Shown here one piece after another: positions 8,711-17,862 of a DNA stretch of 64,000 bases. A program made the translations under genes and the position numbers. Every line of letters starts with the position of its first letter. The stretch's first letter is position 1. The notes below the pieces were generated by a model that was not told the origin of the DNA, did not search any database, and saw only the letters and a program-made list of their open reading frames with translations. Source of the DNA: Galbitalea sp036491035 (GTDB lineage Bacteria > Actinomycetota > Actinomycetes > Actinomycetales > Microbacteriaceae); assembly GCA_036491035.1 (NCBI GenBank), contig DASXCU010000150.1:1-64000 (forward strand), given 5' to 3'.

Positions 8711-8893
8711 ATGAAGAACATCCTGTTGCTCGTCGCCGGTGTTGCGGCCGGGTTTGCGATCGCTCACCAGGTGAGTAAGACGGACGCCGGCAAGCAGTTC
8801 TTCGAGGACGTCGACAACCGCGCGCGAGAGTTCAGCGCCGCTCTGATTGACGGCTACAAGGCCCGCGAGGCGGAGCTGCGCTCGCACCTCTAA
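8711..8893 (+). CDS. Small hypothetical protein with N-terminal membrane segment
   Basis: A 60-residue protein starting at an ATG preceded by GAAGGAGCG, a good ribosome-binding site. Residues 4-19 (ILLLVAGVAAGFAIAH) are a hydrophobic helix with small residues, so it is probably an inner-membrane anchor; the rest is charged and helical (KQFFEDVDNRAREFSAALIDGYKARE). Short proteins of this kind sit directly upstream of alaS in several actinobacteria, usually annotated as hypothetical or YtxH-like. The function is unknown. It lies 50 bases ahead of alaS and may be co-transcribed with it. Confidence 0.75.
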   Translation: MKNILLLVAGVAAGFAIAHQVSKTDAGKQFFEDVDNRAREFSAALIDGYKAREAELRSHL

Positions 8894-8943
8894 GCCCGGC
8901 TTTGGCCCGGATCGTATTTTTCTCTCGTTAGACCCAGGAACCC

Positions 8944-11598
8944 ATGCAGACTGCAGACATCCAGAGCCGTTGGCTCAATTTCTTCGGCGACCGCGGGCAC
9001 ACCATCGTGCCGTCCGCGTCGCTGGTCAGCGACGACCCGACCCTGCTGTTCACGGTGGCCGGCATGGTTCCGTTCGTCCCGTACCTGACCGGTCTGGTGC
9101 CCGCCCCGTACCCGCGTGCGACGAGCGTGCAGAAGTGCATCCGAACCCTCGATATCGAGGAGGTCGGTAAGACACCGCGTCACGGAACGTTCTTCCAGAT
9201 GAACGGCAATTTCTCCTTCGGCGACTACTTCAAGGAGCAGGCCATCGCGTACGCGTGGGAGCTGTTGACGTCGCCGGAATCCGACGGCGGGCTCGGGTTC
9301 CAGCCGAACGACCTCTGGGTCACGGTCTATAAGGACGATGACGAGGCCATCGCGCTCTGGAAGAAGATCGCGGGTCTGCCCGAGGAGCGCATCCAGCGGC
9401 TCGACATGGACACCAACTACTGGTCGACCGGCCAGCCGGGTCCCGCCGGTCCCTGCTCGGAGATCTTCTTCGACCGTGGGCCCGCCTATGGCCGGGATGG
9501 AGGTCCCGCGACGGACGACGACCGCTATGTGGAGATCTGGAACCTCGTGTTCATGCAGTACCTGCGTGGCGAGGGCAGCGGTAAGAGCTTCGAGATTCTC
9601 GGTGAGCTGCCCAAGAAGAACATCGATACCGGCATGGGGATGGAGCGCGTCGCGTTCCTGAAACAGGGTGTCGAGAACTTCTACGAGATCGACCAGGTTC
9701 GGCCCGTCCTCGATCTCGCCGAAGCGCTGTCGGGCCGGCGCTACGGCGCCAATCATGACGATGACGTTCGGATGCGCGTGGTCGCCGACCACGTTCGCTC
9801 CTCGCTCATGCTCATGTCCGACGGCGTGACGCCCAGCAACGAGGGACGCGGGTACATTCTGCGCCGCCTGTTGCGCCGCAGCGTTCGCGCGATGCGACTG
9901 CTCGGCGTCGAGGAGCCGACCTTCGCGGAGCTGTTCCCGGCGTCACGCGATGCTATGAAGGCCTCCTATCCGGAGGTCGCGTCGGAGTACGACCGCATTT
10001 CACGGCTCGCTCTCGGCGAGGAGGAGACCTTCCTTCGCACGCTCGCGTCGGGCACCAGCATCCTCGACGTCGCGGTCGAGCGGACGGCGAAGGCGGGCGG
10101 GACGCAGCTCGCCGGCGACACCGCGTTCCTGCTGCACGACACCTTCGGTTTCCCGATCGATCTGACGCTCGAGGTCGCGGAGGAGGCTGGCCTTTCCGTC
10201 GACCGGAATGCGTTCGACACGCTCATGCTCGAGCAGCGCACGAAAGCCAAAGCGGATGCGAAGGCGAAGAAGACGGCGCTGGCCGATCTCTCCGTGTACA
10301 GCGAATTCCGGGCGGCCGGCGAGACGGTTTTTACCGGCTATGACCTGCTGACCACGGAGAGCACGATTCTCGGCCTGATCGTCGGGGGAGAGTCGGTGCC
10401 GAGGGCTGTCGTCGGCGACATCGCCGAGGTCATCCTCGCGGAGACGGCGCTCTATGCCGAGTCCGGTGGCCAGGAGGCCGACGCCGGCGCGATCGTCGGA
10501 AAGGGCTTCGATCTCGAGGTCCTGGATGTGCAGAAGCCGGTCAAGGGGCTGATCAGCCATCGCGTGCAGGTGCGCAGCGGCGAGGTCGCCGTCGGGGACG
10601 CCGCGACGAGCGTCGTGGACCCGGTCTGGCGTCACGCAGCGGCGCAGGCGCACTCGGCGACCCATCTCATCCACGCCGCTCTCCGCCAGACGCTGGGCGA
10701 GGAGGCGCATCAGGCGGGCTCGTACAACAAGGCCGGCTACATGCGGCTGGACTTCAACTGGAGCAAGCCGCTCTCGCACGAGACGCGCAGCGAGATCGAG
10801 AACATCGCCAACAACGCGATAGTTGACAACCTCGAGGTGACCACGCGCGTGCTCCCGCTCGAGGAGGCGAAGGCGCTCGGCGCGATGGCCCTGTTCGGCG
10901 AGAAGTACGGCAACGAGGTACGCGTCGTCCAGATCGGCAGCCCGTGGTCGCTCGAACTCTGCGCCGGCACGCACGTCAGCCGGTCATCCGAGGTCGGTCT
11001 GATCAACCTTGTCAGCGAGTCGTCGATCGGCTCGACCAATCGTCGTATCGAGTCCCTCGTCGGCCTGGACGCTTTTAAGGACCTCGCGGCCGAGCGAGCG
11101 ATCGTTTCCACGATCTCCTCGTCGCTGAAGACCCCGCGCGAGCAGTTGCCGGAGCGCGTTGCAGAACTCGCCGCGAACCTGAAAGCCGCCGAAAAGCGGA
11201 TCGCAGCCTATGAGGCCAGTGAGCGCAGCGGACGAGTGCCGGCCATCGCGCAGTCGGCGACGCGCGTCGGCGATGTCCTGCTCGTGGTCGAGAACGTCGG
11301 CTCGCTGGGGTCGACGGACGATCTTCGTTCGCTGGCGACGAGCGTCCGCGAGCGTCTGGGTACGGAGGCATCCGTGACTGCACTGGCGGGCACCGTGGAT
11401 GGCAAGCCGTCGGTGATCGTCGCCACGAACGAAGCTGCGCGCAAAATCGGAGCGAACGCGGGAACACTGGCGAAGCTCGCAGCGTCAGTGCTCGGCGGCG
11501 GCGGTGGTGGCAAGGATGACCTGGCGCAGGGCGGCGGCTCCAACGTGTCAGCGATCGGTGCAGCACTGGACGCGATCCGCGAATCCCTCGTGGCGTAG
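8944..11598 (+). CDS. alaS: Alanyl-tRNA synthetase
   Basis: A full-length 884-residue class II alanyl-tRNA synthetase that charges tRNA-Ala in the cytoplasm. The N-terminal catalytic core has the HGTFFQMNGNFSFGDYFKEQ motif 2 region and GMGMERV. The editing domain carries both zinc-site motifs: HSATH (residues 570-574) and CAGTH (Cys673, His677), so clearance of mischarged Ser/Gly-tRNA is expected. The C-Ala domain ends with a Gly-rich GGGGGGKDDLAQGGG stretch, as in other AlaRS. It heads a run of closely spaced genes: ruvX begins 7 bases after its stop and overlaps mltG, followed by the aro genes. This order is conserved in actinobacteria. Confidence 0.98.
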   Translation: MQTADIQSRWLNFFGDRGHTIVPSASLVSDDPTLLFTVAGMVPFVPYLTGLVPAPYPRATSVQKCIRTLDIEEVGKTPRHGTFFQMNGNFSFGDYFKEQAIAYAWELLTSPESDGGLGFQPNDLWVTVYKDDDEAIALWKKIAGLPEERIQRLDMDTNYWSTGQPGPAGPCSEIFFDRGPAYGRDGGPATDDDRYVEIWNLVFMQYLRGEGSGKSFEILGELPKKNIDTGMGMERVAFLKQGVENFYEIDQVRPVLDLAEALSGRRYGANHDDDVRMRVVADHVRSSLMLMSDGVTPSNEGRGYILRRLLRRSVRAMRLLGVEEPTFAELFPASRDAMKASYPEVASEYDRISRLALGEEETFLRTLASGTSILDVAVERTAKAGGTQLAGDTAFLLHDTFGFPIDLTLEVAEEAGLSVDRNAFDTLMLEQRTKAKADAKAKKTALADLSVYSEFRAAGETVFTGYDLLTTESTILGLIVGGESVPRAVVGDIAEVILAETALYAESGGQEADAGAIVGKGFDLEVLDVQKPVKGLISHRVQVRSGEVAVGDAATSVVDPVWRHAAAQAHSATHLIHAALRQTLGEEAHQAGSYNKAGYMRLDFNWSKPLSHETRSEIENIANNAIVDNLEVTTRVLPLEEAKALGAMALFGEKYGNEVRVVQIGSPWSLELCAGTHVSRSSEVGLINLVSESSIGSTNRRIESLVGLDAFKDLAAERAIVSTISSSLKTPREQLPERVAELAANLKAAEKRIAAYEASERSGRVPAIAQSATRVGDVLLVVENVGSLGSTDDLRSLATSVRERLGTEASVTALAGTVDGKPSVIVATNEAARKIGANAGTLAKLAASVLGGGGGGKDDLAQGGGSNVSAIGAALDAIRESLVA

Positions 11599-11605
11599 GC
11601 GCCGC

Positions 11606-12079
11606 GTGCGGCCGGGTGTTCGCGTCGGTGTCGATGTCGGTAAGGTCCGAATCGGCGTTGCGCGCAGCGATCCGCACGGGATGCTGGCGACCCCGGTGGA
11701 GACCGTTGCGCGCGGCTCCGGGGACGTCGAACGCATCCTCGCCATCGCGGCGGAGACGGACGCAATGGAGTTGATCGTCGGGCTTCCGCTCTCGCTGGCG
11801 GGCACCGCGACGGCGTCGACGGATGACGCGACGGGCTTCGCATCGCGCCTGGCCGGAGCGACGACCTTGCCCGTCCGGCTGGTTGACGAGCGACTCTCGA
11901 CGGTGTCCGCGCAGTCCGCGCTCAGGGCGTCCGGACGGTCGTCTCGTCAATCGCGTCCCGTGATCGATCAGGTTGCCGCTGTTATTATCGTGCAGCACGC
12001 TCTCGACTCGGAGCGCGCAGCGGGAACTCCGCCGGGCGAGATCGCCCACCCGGACGAAGGGCAGCACGATGGCCGATGA
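11606..12079 (+). CDS. ruvX: RuvX/YqgF-family nuclease-like protein
   Basis: A 157-residue RNase H-fold protein of the YqgF family, annotated as putative Holliday junction resolvase and linked to pre-16S rRNA 5' processing. Conserved blocks are GVDVGKVRIGVARSD (first catalytic Asp), ELIVGLPLSLAG, the LVDERLSTVSAQ strand, and IDQVAAVIIVQHAL with the last acidic residue. The GTG at 11606 gives MRPGVRVGVDVGK, starting just before the first beta strand as in homologues. The frame stays open further upstream into alaS, but that part is an out-of-frame shadow. The 3' end overlaps the mltG start by 11 bases, so translation is coupled. Confidence 0.92.
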   Translation: MRPGVRVGVDVGKVRIGVARSDPHGMLATPVETVARGSGDVERILAIAAETDAMELIVGLPLSLAGTATASTDDATGFASRLAGATTLPVRLVDERLSTVSAQSALRASGRSSRQSRPVIDQVAAVIIVQHALDSERAAGTPPGEIAHPDEGQHDGR

Positions 12080-13574
12080 GCCGACCTGGGACGACCTCTT
12101 TGGTGAACCGCTAACCCCAACGGCGCAGCAGCCTCCCGTGCAGCAGCCTCCGGCCCAGCAGCAGCCGCCTGTGCAGACCTCGGCGCCCTCCGCCCCGGTC
12201 CAGAACACCCCGACGTATCCGGCGCACTCGGTGCCGACGCAGTCCGTACCCGCGCCCAATGTCGCGCCGCCGGCCCAGCAGCAGGCTCCGACCCAGGCGG
12301 CTCAGCCGACCCAGGTTCAGCCGCCCCAGCCGTTCGTCCAGCAGGCGCCCGCTCAGCCAACCTATGTCAGCCAACTCCCTTCCGCCCCCACACGCACGCA
12401 CGCGCCGCAGGTCGACGATCCGTTCCGACCGGACGCGGCCGACGACTCCGCTCGCCGGGGCGGTGGGCGCGGTCCGCGCAACAACCGCGGTGGATACCGT
12501 CCCGAGAAGCCGAAGCGAAAGCTCACCTGGCTCTGGGTCCTCATCGTCCTGGTCGTACTCGGCGGCTCCGGTGCCGGCATCGTGTATGCAGCGTTCGGGC
12601 CCCAGATCCGTCACGTCATGGGCTGGGAGCCGTCCATCGACTACACGAGCACGACAGGCAACGGCCAGAGCGCCACGGTGACGATCCTTCCGGGCCAGAT
12701 CGGGGCGGATGTCGCTAACAGCCTTGCGAAGGCCGGCGTCACCAAGACCTCGGCGGCGTTCTACGACCTGTTGCTCAAGCAGAAGAAGGCGCCGAACTTC
12801 GAACCGGGCACGTACAAGCTCGGGCAGCAGATCAGCGCCAAGGCGGCTCTCGCCGAGATCAGCGACCCGAAGAACCGCGTTGTGTCGAAGGTGGTGATCC
12901 CGGAGGGCTTCAACCTGAACGCGATCCTGACCCGGCTCAACCAGAAGACCGGTACGTCGCTCAGCGATCTCAAGGCCCAGGCGAAGAACTACACGCAGTT
13001 CGGCCTCCCCGCCGGCGCGCCGAGCCTCGAGGGTTTTCTGTTCCCCGCGACCTACTCCTTCGACCCCGGCACGTCCGCGAAGGTCGAGCTGCAGACGATG
13101 GTCACCCGCATGAACCAGTCGCTGAAGTCACACGGTGTCGCGCCTGCGGATGAGCTCAAGGTTCTCACCATGGCCTCGATCATCCAGAAGGAGTCGGGAT
13201 CCGTCGCCGACGACTACAAGGTGTCGCGAGTCTTTGCGAACCGCATCGCCGCGGGGATGCCGCTGCAGTCCGATGCGACGGTCAGCTACGGCGCCGGGTC
13301 GAAGACGATCGCCACCACCGCGGCGCAGCGCGCCGACGCCAGCAACCTCTACAACACCTACGCCCACGCCGGCCTGCCGGTGGGTCCCATCGCTTCTCCC
13401 GGAGACAAGGCGATCGATGCGGCACTGCACCCGGTAGCGGGGCCGTGGATCTACTTCGTGCTGGTCAACGGCGATACGGGAGAGTCCGTGTTCTCGACGA
13501 CCGCAGCCGGACAGGCTGCAGCGACGAAGCAGTGGCAGGCGTGGCTGAAGGCGCACCCGGGTTACGGCCAGTAG
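12069..13574 (+). CDS. mltG: Endolytic murein transglycosylase MltG with long Pro/Gln-rich N-terminus
   Basis: A 501-residue MltG (YceG) protein that cleaves nascent peptidoglycan strands at the membrane. The first 120 residues are a low-complexity, cytoplasmic Pro/Gln tract (repeated QQPP, PAQQ units), followed by a basic stretch, one membrane helix (about 152-175) and an extracytoplasmic YceG domain. The catalytic glutamate is Glu375 in IIQKESG, followed by YKVSRVFANRI and LPVGPIASPGDKAIDAALHP. I chose the ATG at 12069 because it has a GAAGGG site and the preceding 32 residues belong to the ruvX reading region. The disordered cytoplasmic tail is longer than in Gram-negative homologues, as often seen in actinobacteria. 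Confidence 0.95.
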   Translation: MADEPTWDDLFGEPLTPTAQQPPVQQPPAQQQPPVQTSAPSAPVQNTPTYPAHSVPTQSVPAPNVAPPAQQQAPTQAAQPTQVQPPQPFVQQAPAQPTYVSQLPSAPTRTHAPQVDDPFRPDAADDSARRGGGRGPRNNRGGYRPEKPKRKLTWLWVLIVLVVLGGSGAGIVYAAFGPQIRHVMGWEPSIDYTSTTGNGQSATVTILPGQIGADVANSLAKAGVTKTSAAFYDLLLKQKKAPNFEPGTYKLGQQISAKAALAEISDPKNRVVSKVVIPEGFNLNAILTRLNQKTGTSLSDLKAQAKNYTQFGLPAGAPSLEGFLFPATYSFDPGTSAKVELQTMVTRMNQSLKSHGVAPADELKVLTMASIIQKESGSVADDYKVSRVFANRIAAGMPLQSDATVSYGAGSKTIATTAAQRADASNLYNTYAHAGLPVGPIASPGDKAIDAALHPVAGPWIYFVLVNGDTGESVFSTTAAGQAAATKQWQAWLKAHPGYGQ

Positions 13575-13587
13575 GAGTCGATTAGTC

Positions 13588-14418
13588 ATGGCAACGGCGC
13601 GACTGGCGGTGCTCGGTTCGCCGATCGCACATTCGCTGTCGCCGGACCTGCACCGCGCCGCCTATCGCGTTCTCGGGCTCGACTGGGCCTATGACGCCCT
13701 CGAACTGACGGGCGACGCCCTGCCGGAGTTCGTGCGATCACGGGACTCGACCTGGCGCGGACTGTCGCTGACGATGCCGCTGAAGCGGAACATCCTGCCA
13801 CTGCTGGACGAGGTCTCGGAGGTCGCTCGGGAGACCGGTTCGGCGAACACGGTCGTGTTTGGATCCGGCGGCGACCTGCGTGGCTTTAACACGGATGTCC
13901 ACGGGCTGACCGAGGGATTCGTGCGCGCGGGCGTCCGTTCGCTCGGCACCGCCCTGATTCTCGGTGGGGGAGCGACGGCGGCCTCCGCCCTCGTTGCGGC
14001 GCGGCGACTCGGAGCATCGACAATCTTTGTCGGCGTGCGTTCGGCTGACCGAGCCGCCGGGTTGGTCGAGATCGGTCGCGCCCAGGGCGTGACCGTGCAG
14101 GTGCGCGAGCTCGAGCGGCTGATCCAGATTGATGAGCCCCTGGATGCCGTGATCAGCACGCTACCCAACGGCGTCGACGTTGCCGTTCCGCTCGATTCCG
14201 ACATCGTTCGTGAGGCAACCCTGTTCGATGTCGCGTATTCGCCGTGGCCGACGCCGCTCGCGGCGACGTGGTCCGGACTCACCGTCATCGGGGGCCTGGA
14301 GATGCTCGTCCTTCAGGCCCACGCACAGGTTCGGGCATTCGTGAACGGCGACCCCGAGCAGCCTCTCGATCGTGATGACGAGGTGCTCGCGGCCATGCTG
14401 TCCGCTGTCGGACTGTGA
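13588..14418 (+). CDS. aroE: Shikimate dehydrogenase
   Basis: A 276-residue enzyme that reduces 3-dehydroshikimate to shikimate with NADPH. The substrate-binding N-domain has the SPIAHSLSPDLH motif and the catalytic pair Lys67 (TMPLK) and Asp103 (GFNTDVHG). The nucleotide domain begins LILGGGATAASALVAA, a variant of the usual G-A-G-G-A-A turn. The C-terminal part has VIGGLEMLVLQAHAQ, the equivalent of the D-G-x-x-M-L-x-x-Q-A motif, with the aspartate replaced. It is the first of four consecutive shikimate-pathway genes; aroC starts 37 bases downstream. Confidence 0.94.
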   Translation: MATARLAVLGSPIAHSLSPDLHRAAYRVLGLDWAYDALELTGDALPEFVRSRDSTWRGLSLTMPLKRNILPLLDEVSEVARETGSANTVVFGSGGDLRGFNTDVHGLTEGFVRAGVRSLGTALILGGGATAASALVAARRLGASTIFVGVRSADRAAGLVEIGRAQGVTVQVRELERLIQIDEPLDAVISTLPNGVDVAVPLDSDIVREATLFDVAYSPWPTPLAATWSGLTVIGGLEMLVLQAHAQVRAFVNGDPEQPLDRDDEVLAAMLSAVGL

Positions 14419-14455
14419 GTCGGGCGCCCTGCGGGCCTGTGGGAGGATTGTGGCC

Positions 14456-15655
14456 ATGCTTCGTTGGTTGACCGCAGGCGAATCCCACGGCCCAGAGCTC
14501 ATCGCCGTCCTCGAGGGGCTGCCCGCCGGCGTGCCCGTCGGGCTTGACTCCGTTCGCGCCGACCTCGCCCGCCGCAAGCTCGGCTACGGTCGCGGTGCCC
14601 GCCAGAAGTTCGAAGAGGATGAGCTTGCGCTGTCCGCCGGCGTTCGGTTCGGCCTGAGCATGGGCAGCCCGATTGCACTCCGGATCGGCAACACCGAGTG
14701 GCCTCGCTGGGTCGATGTGATGAGCGCGGAGCCGGTCGACATCGAGAGCCTGCCGAAGGGTCGCGGCGCGCCCCTAACGCGACCTCGTCCCGGGCACGCC
14801 GACCTCGTCGGAATGCAGAAGTACGGCTTCGAGGAATCCCGCAACGTTCTCGAGCGCGCCAGTGCGCGCGAAACGGCCGCCAGGGTCGCGCTCGGCGCGA
14901 TCGCCAAGTCGTTCCTCTCCGAACTCGGGATCACCACCGTCGCGCACACGCTGTCGATCGGGAGTGTGCGGGTGCCGGACGGCTCCGCGCTTCCCGAGCC
15001 AACCGATGTCGGCCGGCTCGACGCCGATCCGCTGCGCTGCTTCGACGCAGCGACATCGGCCCGCATGATCGCGGAGGTCGACAGCGCCCAGGACGACGGG
15101 GACACCCTTGGCGGGGTCGTCGAGGTTCTCGCGTACGGCGTTCCCCCTGGTCTCGGCTCCTACGTGCAGTGGGATCGCAAGATCGACGCCCAGCTCGCCG
15201 CCGCGCTCATGAGCATCCAGGCGATCAAGGGTGTCGAGGTCGGCGACGGCTTCGAGAGTGCCACCAGGCGCGGCTCGGTCGCGCACGACGAGCTGGTCAC
15301 CGACGGATCGATCATCTCGCGGCTGAGCGATCGCGCCGGCGGCACGGAGGGTGGCATGACGACTGGCACGGTCCTGCGCGTCCGTGCCGCGATGAAACCG
15401 ATCTCCACGGTGCCTCACGCGCTCCGCACAGTCGATGTCGCCACGGGCGGCACGGCCGAGGCGCATCACCAGCGCTCGGACGTGTGTGCGGTGCCTGCGG
15501 CAGGGGTGATCGCCGAGGCGATGGTCGCCCTGGTGCTGGCGAACTCCGTACTGGAGAAGTTCGGCGGCGACTCGCTCGAGGAGACGCGCCGCAACCTGCG
15601 CGGATTCCTCGATGCCATTCCGACGAACCTCCGCACGGCAGAACGTTCCCTCTAA
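14456..15655 (+). CDS. aroC: Chorismate synthase
   Basis: A 399-residue flavin-dependent lyase converting EPSP to chorismate, the last step of the common aromatic pathway. Motifs seen are LTAGESHGPELIAVLEGLPAG at the N-terminus, RPRPGHADLVG, RASARETAARVA, and the C-terminal VPAAGVIAEAM. The ATG at 14456 is preceded by a GGAGG ribosome-binding site and gives the canonical start MLRWLTAGESHG; the reading frame is open for 28 more residues but these belong to the aroE 3' end in another frame. aroK starts two bases after the stop, so translation is coupled. Confidence 0.97.
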   Translation: MLRWLTAGESHGPELIAVLEGLPAGVPVGLDSVRADLARRKLGYGRGARQKFEEDELALSAGVRFGLSMGSPIALRIGNTEWPRWVDVMSAEPVDIESLPKGRGAPLTRPRPGHADLVGMQKYGFEESRNVLERASARETAARVALGAIAKSFLSELGITTVAHTLSIGSVRVPDGSALPEPTDVGRLDADPLRCFDAATSARMIAEVDSAQDDGDTLGGVVEVLAYGVPPGLGSYVQWDRKIDAQLAAALMSIQAIKGVEVGDGFESATRRGSVAHDELVTDGSIISRLSDRAGGTEGGMTTGTVLRVRAAMKPISTVPHALRTVDVATGGTAEAHHQRSDVCAVPAAGVIAEAMVALVLANSVLEKFGGDSLEETRRNLRGFLDAIPTNLRTAERSL

Positions 15656-15657
15656 CC

Positions 15658-16176
15658 GTGTCACTCGTTCTGATTGGCCCAATGGGCTCCGGCAAGACCA
15701 AGCTCGGCCGTCGCATTGCGGGCATCCTTGGCAAACCGTTTCTCGACACCGATCGGATGATCGTCGCGCAGCATGGAACGGTTGCCCAGATTTTCGCCGA
15801 ATTCGGCGAGGCACACTTTCGGGCACTCGAGCGAGTGGCCGTCGAGGATGCGCTGGCCCAGGACGCGGTCGTCGCACTCGGTGGTGGCGCGATCCTGAAC
15901 GAGCAGACGCAGGCCGACCTCGCGACTCGCCGGGTGGTTCTGATCATGGTCAGCGCCGCTGCCGTTGCCTCGCGGATCGGCGGAACGAAGAGGCCCCTGC
16001 TGACCGGCGGAATCGATTCCTGGGCGCAGATCCTGGAGAGCCGTCGCGCCATCTACGAACGACTCGCCACCCGCACCTGGGACACGTCGTCCCGCCCACT
16101 GACGGCGATCGCAGCGGAGATCGCCGACTGGGCGGCTTCGGACGACTCGAGGGAGGCCCTCCGGGATGAGCACTGA
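15658..16176 (+). CDS. aroK: Shikimate kinase
   Basis: A 172-residue P-loop kinase phosphorylating shikimate at O3. The P-loop is GPMGSGKTK (residues 7-15), followed by FLDTDRMI, with the magnesium/shikimate Asp in DTD; FRALERVAVEDAL holds the shikimate-binding Arg and Glu; ALGGGAI is the conserved Walker-B-like glycine motif; and RPLL is in the lid. The GTG start lies two bases after the aroC stop without its own clear ribosome-binding site. The C-terminus overlaps aroB by 11 bases. Length is normal for the family. Confidence 0.95.
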   Translation: MSLVLIGPMGSGKTKLGRRIAGILGKPFLDTDRMIVAQHGTVAQIFAEFGEAHFRALERVAVEDALAQDAVVALGGGAILNEQTQADLATRRVVLIMVSAAAVASRIGGTKRPLLTGGIDSWAQILESRRAIYERLATRTWDTSSRPLTAIAAEIADWAASDDSREALRDEH

Positions 16177-17275
16177 AAAAGCGAGCATTGACAAGTCGAG
16201 CACCGCAACGACGGTGATCGGTGTCACGGGGGAGTCGAGCTACGACATCCTGGTCGGACGAGGGCTCCTCGCGGGTATCGCCGACCAGATCGGAACGAAA
16301 GCGACCAAGGTACTCATCGTGCACGCGCCCACCCTCGGAGCACGCGCGGCGGCCCTGCGCGAGAGTCTTCTCGACCGGTACGAGGTCCTGCTCGCTGAGG
16401 TTCCGGATGCGGAGGCCGCCAAGCGCGTCGAGGTCGCGGCGTTCTGCTGGCAGATCATGGGCCAGACCGACTTCACGCGCACCGATGTCGTGATCGGCCT
16501 GGGTGGGGGAGCAACGACCGACCTCGCCGGCTTCGTCGCGGCCACCTGGCTGCGTGGTGTCGCCGTCATCCAGATTCCAACGACGGTGCTCGGAATGGTG
16601 GATGCGGCGATCGGCGGCAAGACCGGTATCAACACGGCCGAGGGAAAGAACCTCGTCGGCGCGTTCTGGGCTCCAAAGGCCGTCCTCGTCGATCTGGACC
16701 TGCTCGACACCCTGAGCAAGAACGAGATTCTCGCCGGCTCGGCCGAGATTGTGAAGGCGGGGTTCATCGCGGAACCCGAGATCCTGGACATCTACGAGGG
16801 CTCGGTCGAGCGGGCCACCGACCCGGAGACGCCCGAGTTCCGGCGGCTGCTGGAGCTCGCGATCGCTATGAAGGCACGTGTCGTGTCGGCCGATTTTCGT
16901 GAGGCCGGCCAGCGCGAGTTCCTGAATTACGGCCACACGCTCGGCCACGCCATCGAGCACGCAGAACGTTACGGCTGGCGTCACGGCGCTGCTATCTCGG
17001 TCGGAATGGTGTTCGCCGCGGAGCTGTCCCGCCTCACCGGATCGCTGAGCGACGAGGCCGTCGACCGGCACCGCAGCATCCTGCGCTCACTCTCGCTCCC
17101 GACGACCTACCCACTCGGCCGGTGGAAGACGCTCCTCGCCACGATGCAGAGGGACAAGAAGAGCCGCGCGGGTCACCTGCGTTTCATTGTCCTGGACGAC
17201 ACCGGGAAACCATCGGTTCTGACGGCGCCGGACGAGTCGTTGTTATTTGCGGCGTACCAGGAAATCGGCGATTAG
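16166..17275 (+). CDS. aroB: 3-dehydroquinate synthase
   Basis: A 369-residue NAD- and metal-dependent enzyme converting DAHP to 3-dehydroquinate. Recognised by GLGGGATTDLAGFVAATWLRG (NAD-binding region), IPTTVLGMVDAAIGGKTG, the metal-ligand segments SAEIVKAGFI and NYGHTLGHAIEH, and DKKSRAG near the C-terminus. The ATG at 16166 lies inside the end of aroK (11-base overlap). About 15 residues at the N-terminus (MSTEKASIDKSSTAT) look like a small disordered extension. A luciferase-domain gene begins three bases after the stop and may be co-translated. Confidence 0.97.
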   Translation: MSTEKASIDKSSTATTVIGVTGESSYDILVGRGLLAGIADQIGTKATKVLIVHAPTLGARAAALRESLLDRYEVLLAEVPDAEAAKRVEVAAFCWQIMGQTDFTRTDVVIGLGGGATTDLAGFVAATWLRGVAVIQIPTTVLGMVDAAIGGKTGINTAEGKNLVGAFWAPKAVLVDLDLLDTLSKNEILAGSAEIVKAGFIAEPEILDIYEGSVERATDPETPEFRRLLELAIAMKARVVSADFREAGQREFLNYGHTLGHAIEHAERYGWRHGAAISVGMVFAAELSRLTGSLSDEAVDRHRSILRSLSLPTTYPLGRWKTLLATMQRDKKSRAGHLRFIVLDDTGKPSVLTAPDESLLFAAYQEIGD

Positions 17276-17278
17276 GGC

Positions 17279-17743
17279 GTGGAGCGTCGCACCGGGACGC
17301 GACCCTTAACCTCGACCGAGGGGCCGCACCGTCAGCTCTCCGACCAGTCCAGCCCCGCGCTCTGGGGAGAGCTGATAGCGCGAGCAACCGGCCTTCCTCA
17401 CGTTCGCGAATACTTCAGCAGCGTCTCACCGGCCACGTCGCGAGCTCTGCTCTTCGACGACCTCCTCGATGTCGTGATCGCCGAGACGTCGCTGGCGCCG
17501 GATGGACCACTCGAGCCCGTGCACATCCACGGCGTCGCAGACACAAGCCTTCACCTGTGCCTTCCGGCCGACCGCGCGCGTGCAGTGTGCGAGTCCGGTT
17601 GGGGCGAACCCCACCAATACGGCGATTTCGGCACCGAGATCATGGTGTACGGCCCGCGAGTCGAGGCCGAACTGGAGATCGTTCTGGGTCTGGTGGAAGA
17701 GAGCCTGCGGTTCGCGCGTGTTTCGAATGTCGACTCGCATTAG
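17279..17743 (+). CDS. Luciferase-domain (DUF5519-like) protein
   Basis: A 154-residue protein with a charged 25-residue N-terminus and a compact domain resembling the 'luciferase' domain family PF17648 (formerly DUF5519): LPHVREYF, then HIHGVADTSLHLCLPADRARAV, GWGEPHQYGDFGTEIMVYGPRVEAELEIVLGLVEESLRFA. The H-x-H and W-G-E-P-H elements are the most recognisable. The name comes from a distant link to fungal and actinobacterial luciferase-like proteins, and no activity is established for bacterial members. The GTG start is three bases after the aroB stop, so it is probably a translationally coupled passenger of the aro operon. I have no evidence it acts in aromatic biosynthesis. Confidence 0.75.
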   Translation: MERRTGTRPLTSTEGPHRQLSDQSSPALWGELIARATGLPHVREYFSSVSPATSRALLFDDLLDVVIAETSLAPDGPLEPVHIHGVADTSLHLCLPADRARAVCESGWGEPHQYGDFGTEIMVYGPRVEAELEIVLGLVEESLRFARVSNVDSH

Positions 17744-17862
17744 CTCGCATCGCACAGGCTCGGAGAGCGGCGACTAGGGGCCGCCCACGATGTTGCCCGA
17801 CTGAGCCTGCTGCTGCTGCAGTAGTTGCTGCTGGGTCAGCTGGTTCTGCACCAACTGGTGGG

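Noticed and set aside
17801..17845. CTG/CAG triplet-rich stretch considered as a repeat element
   Set aside because: The repeats are imperfect and short and are better explained as coding for a Gln-rich protein tail on the minus strand.
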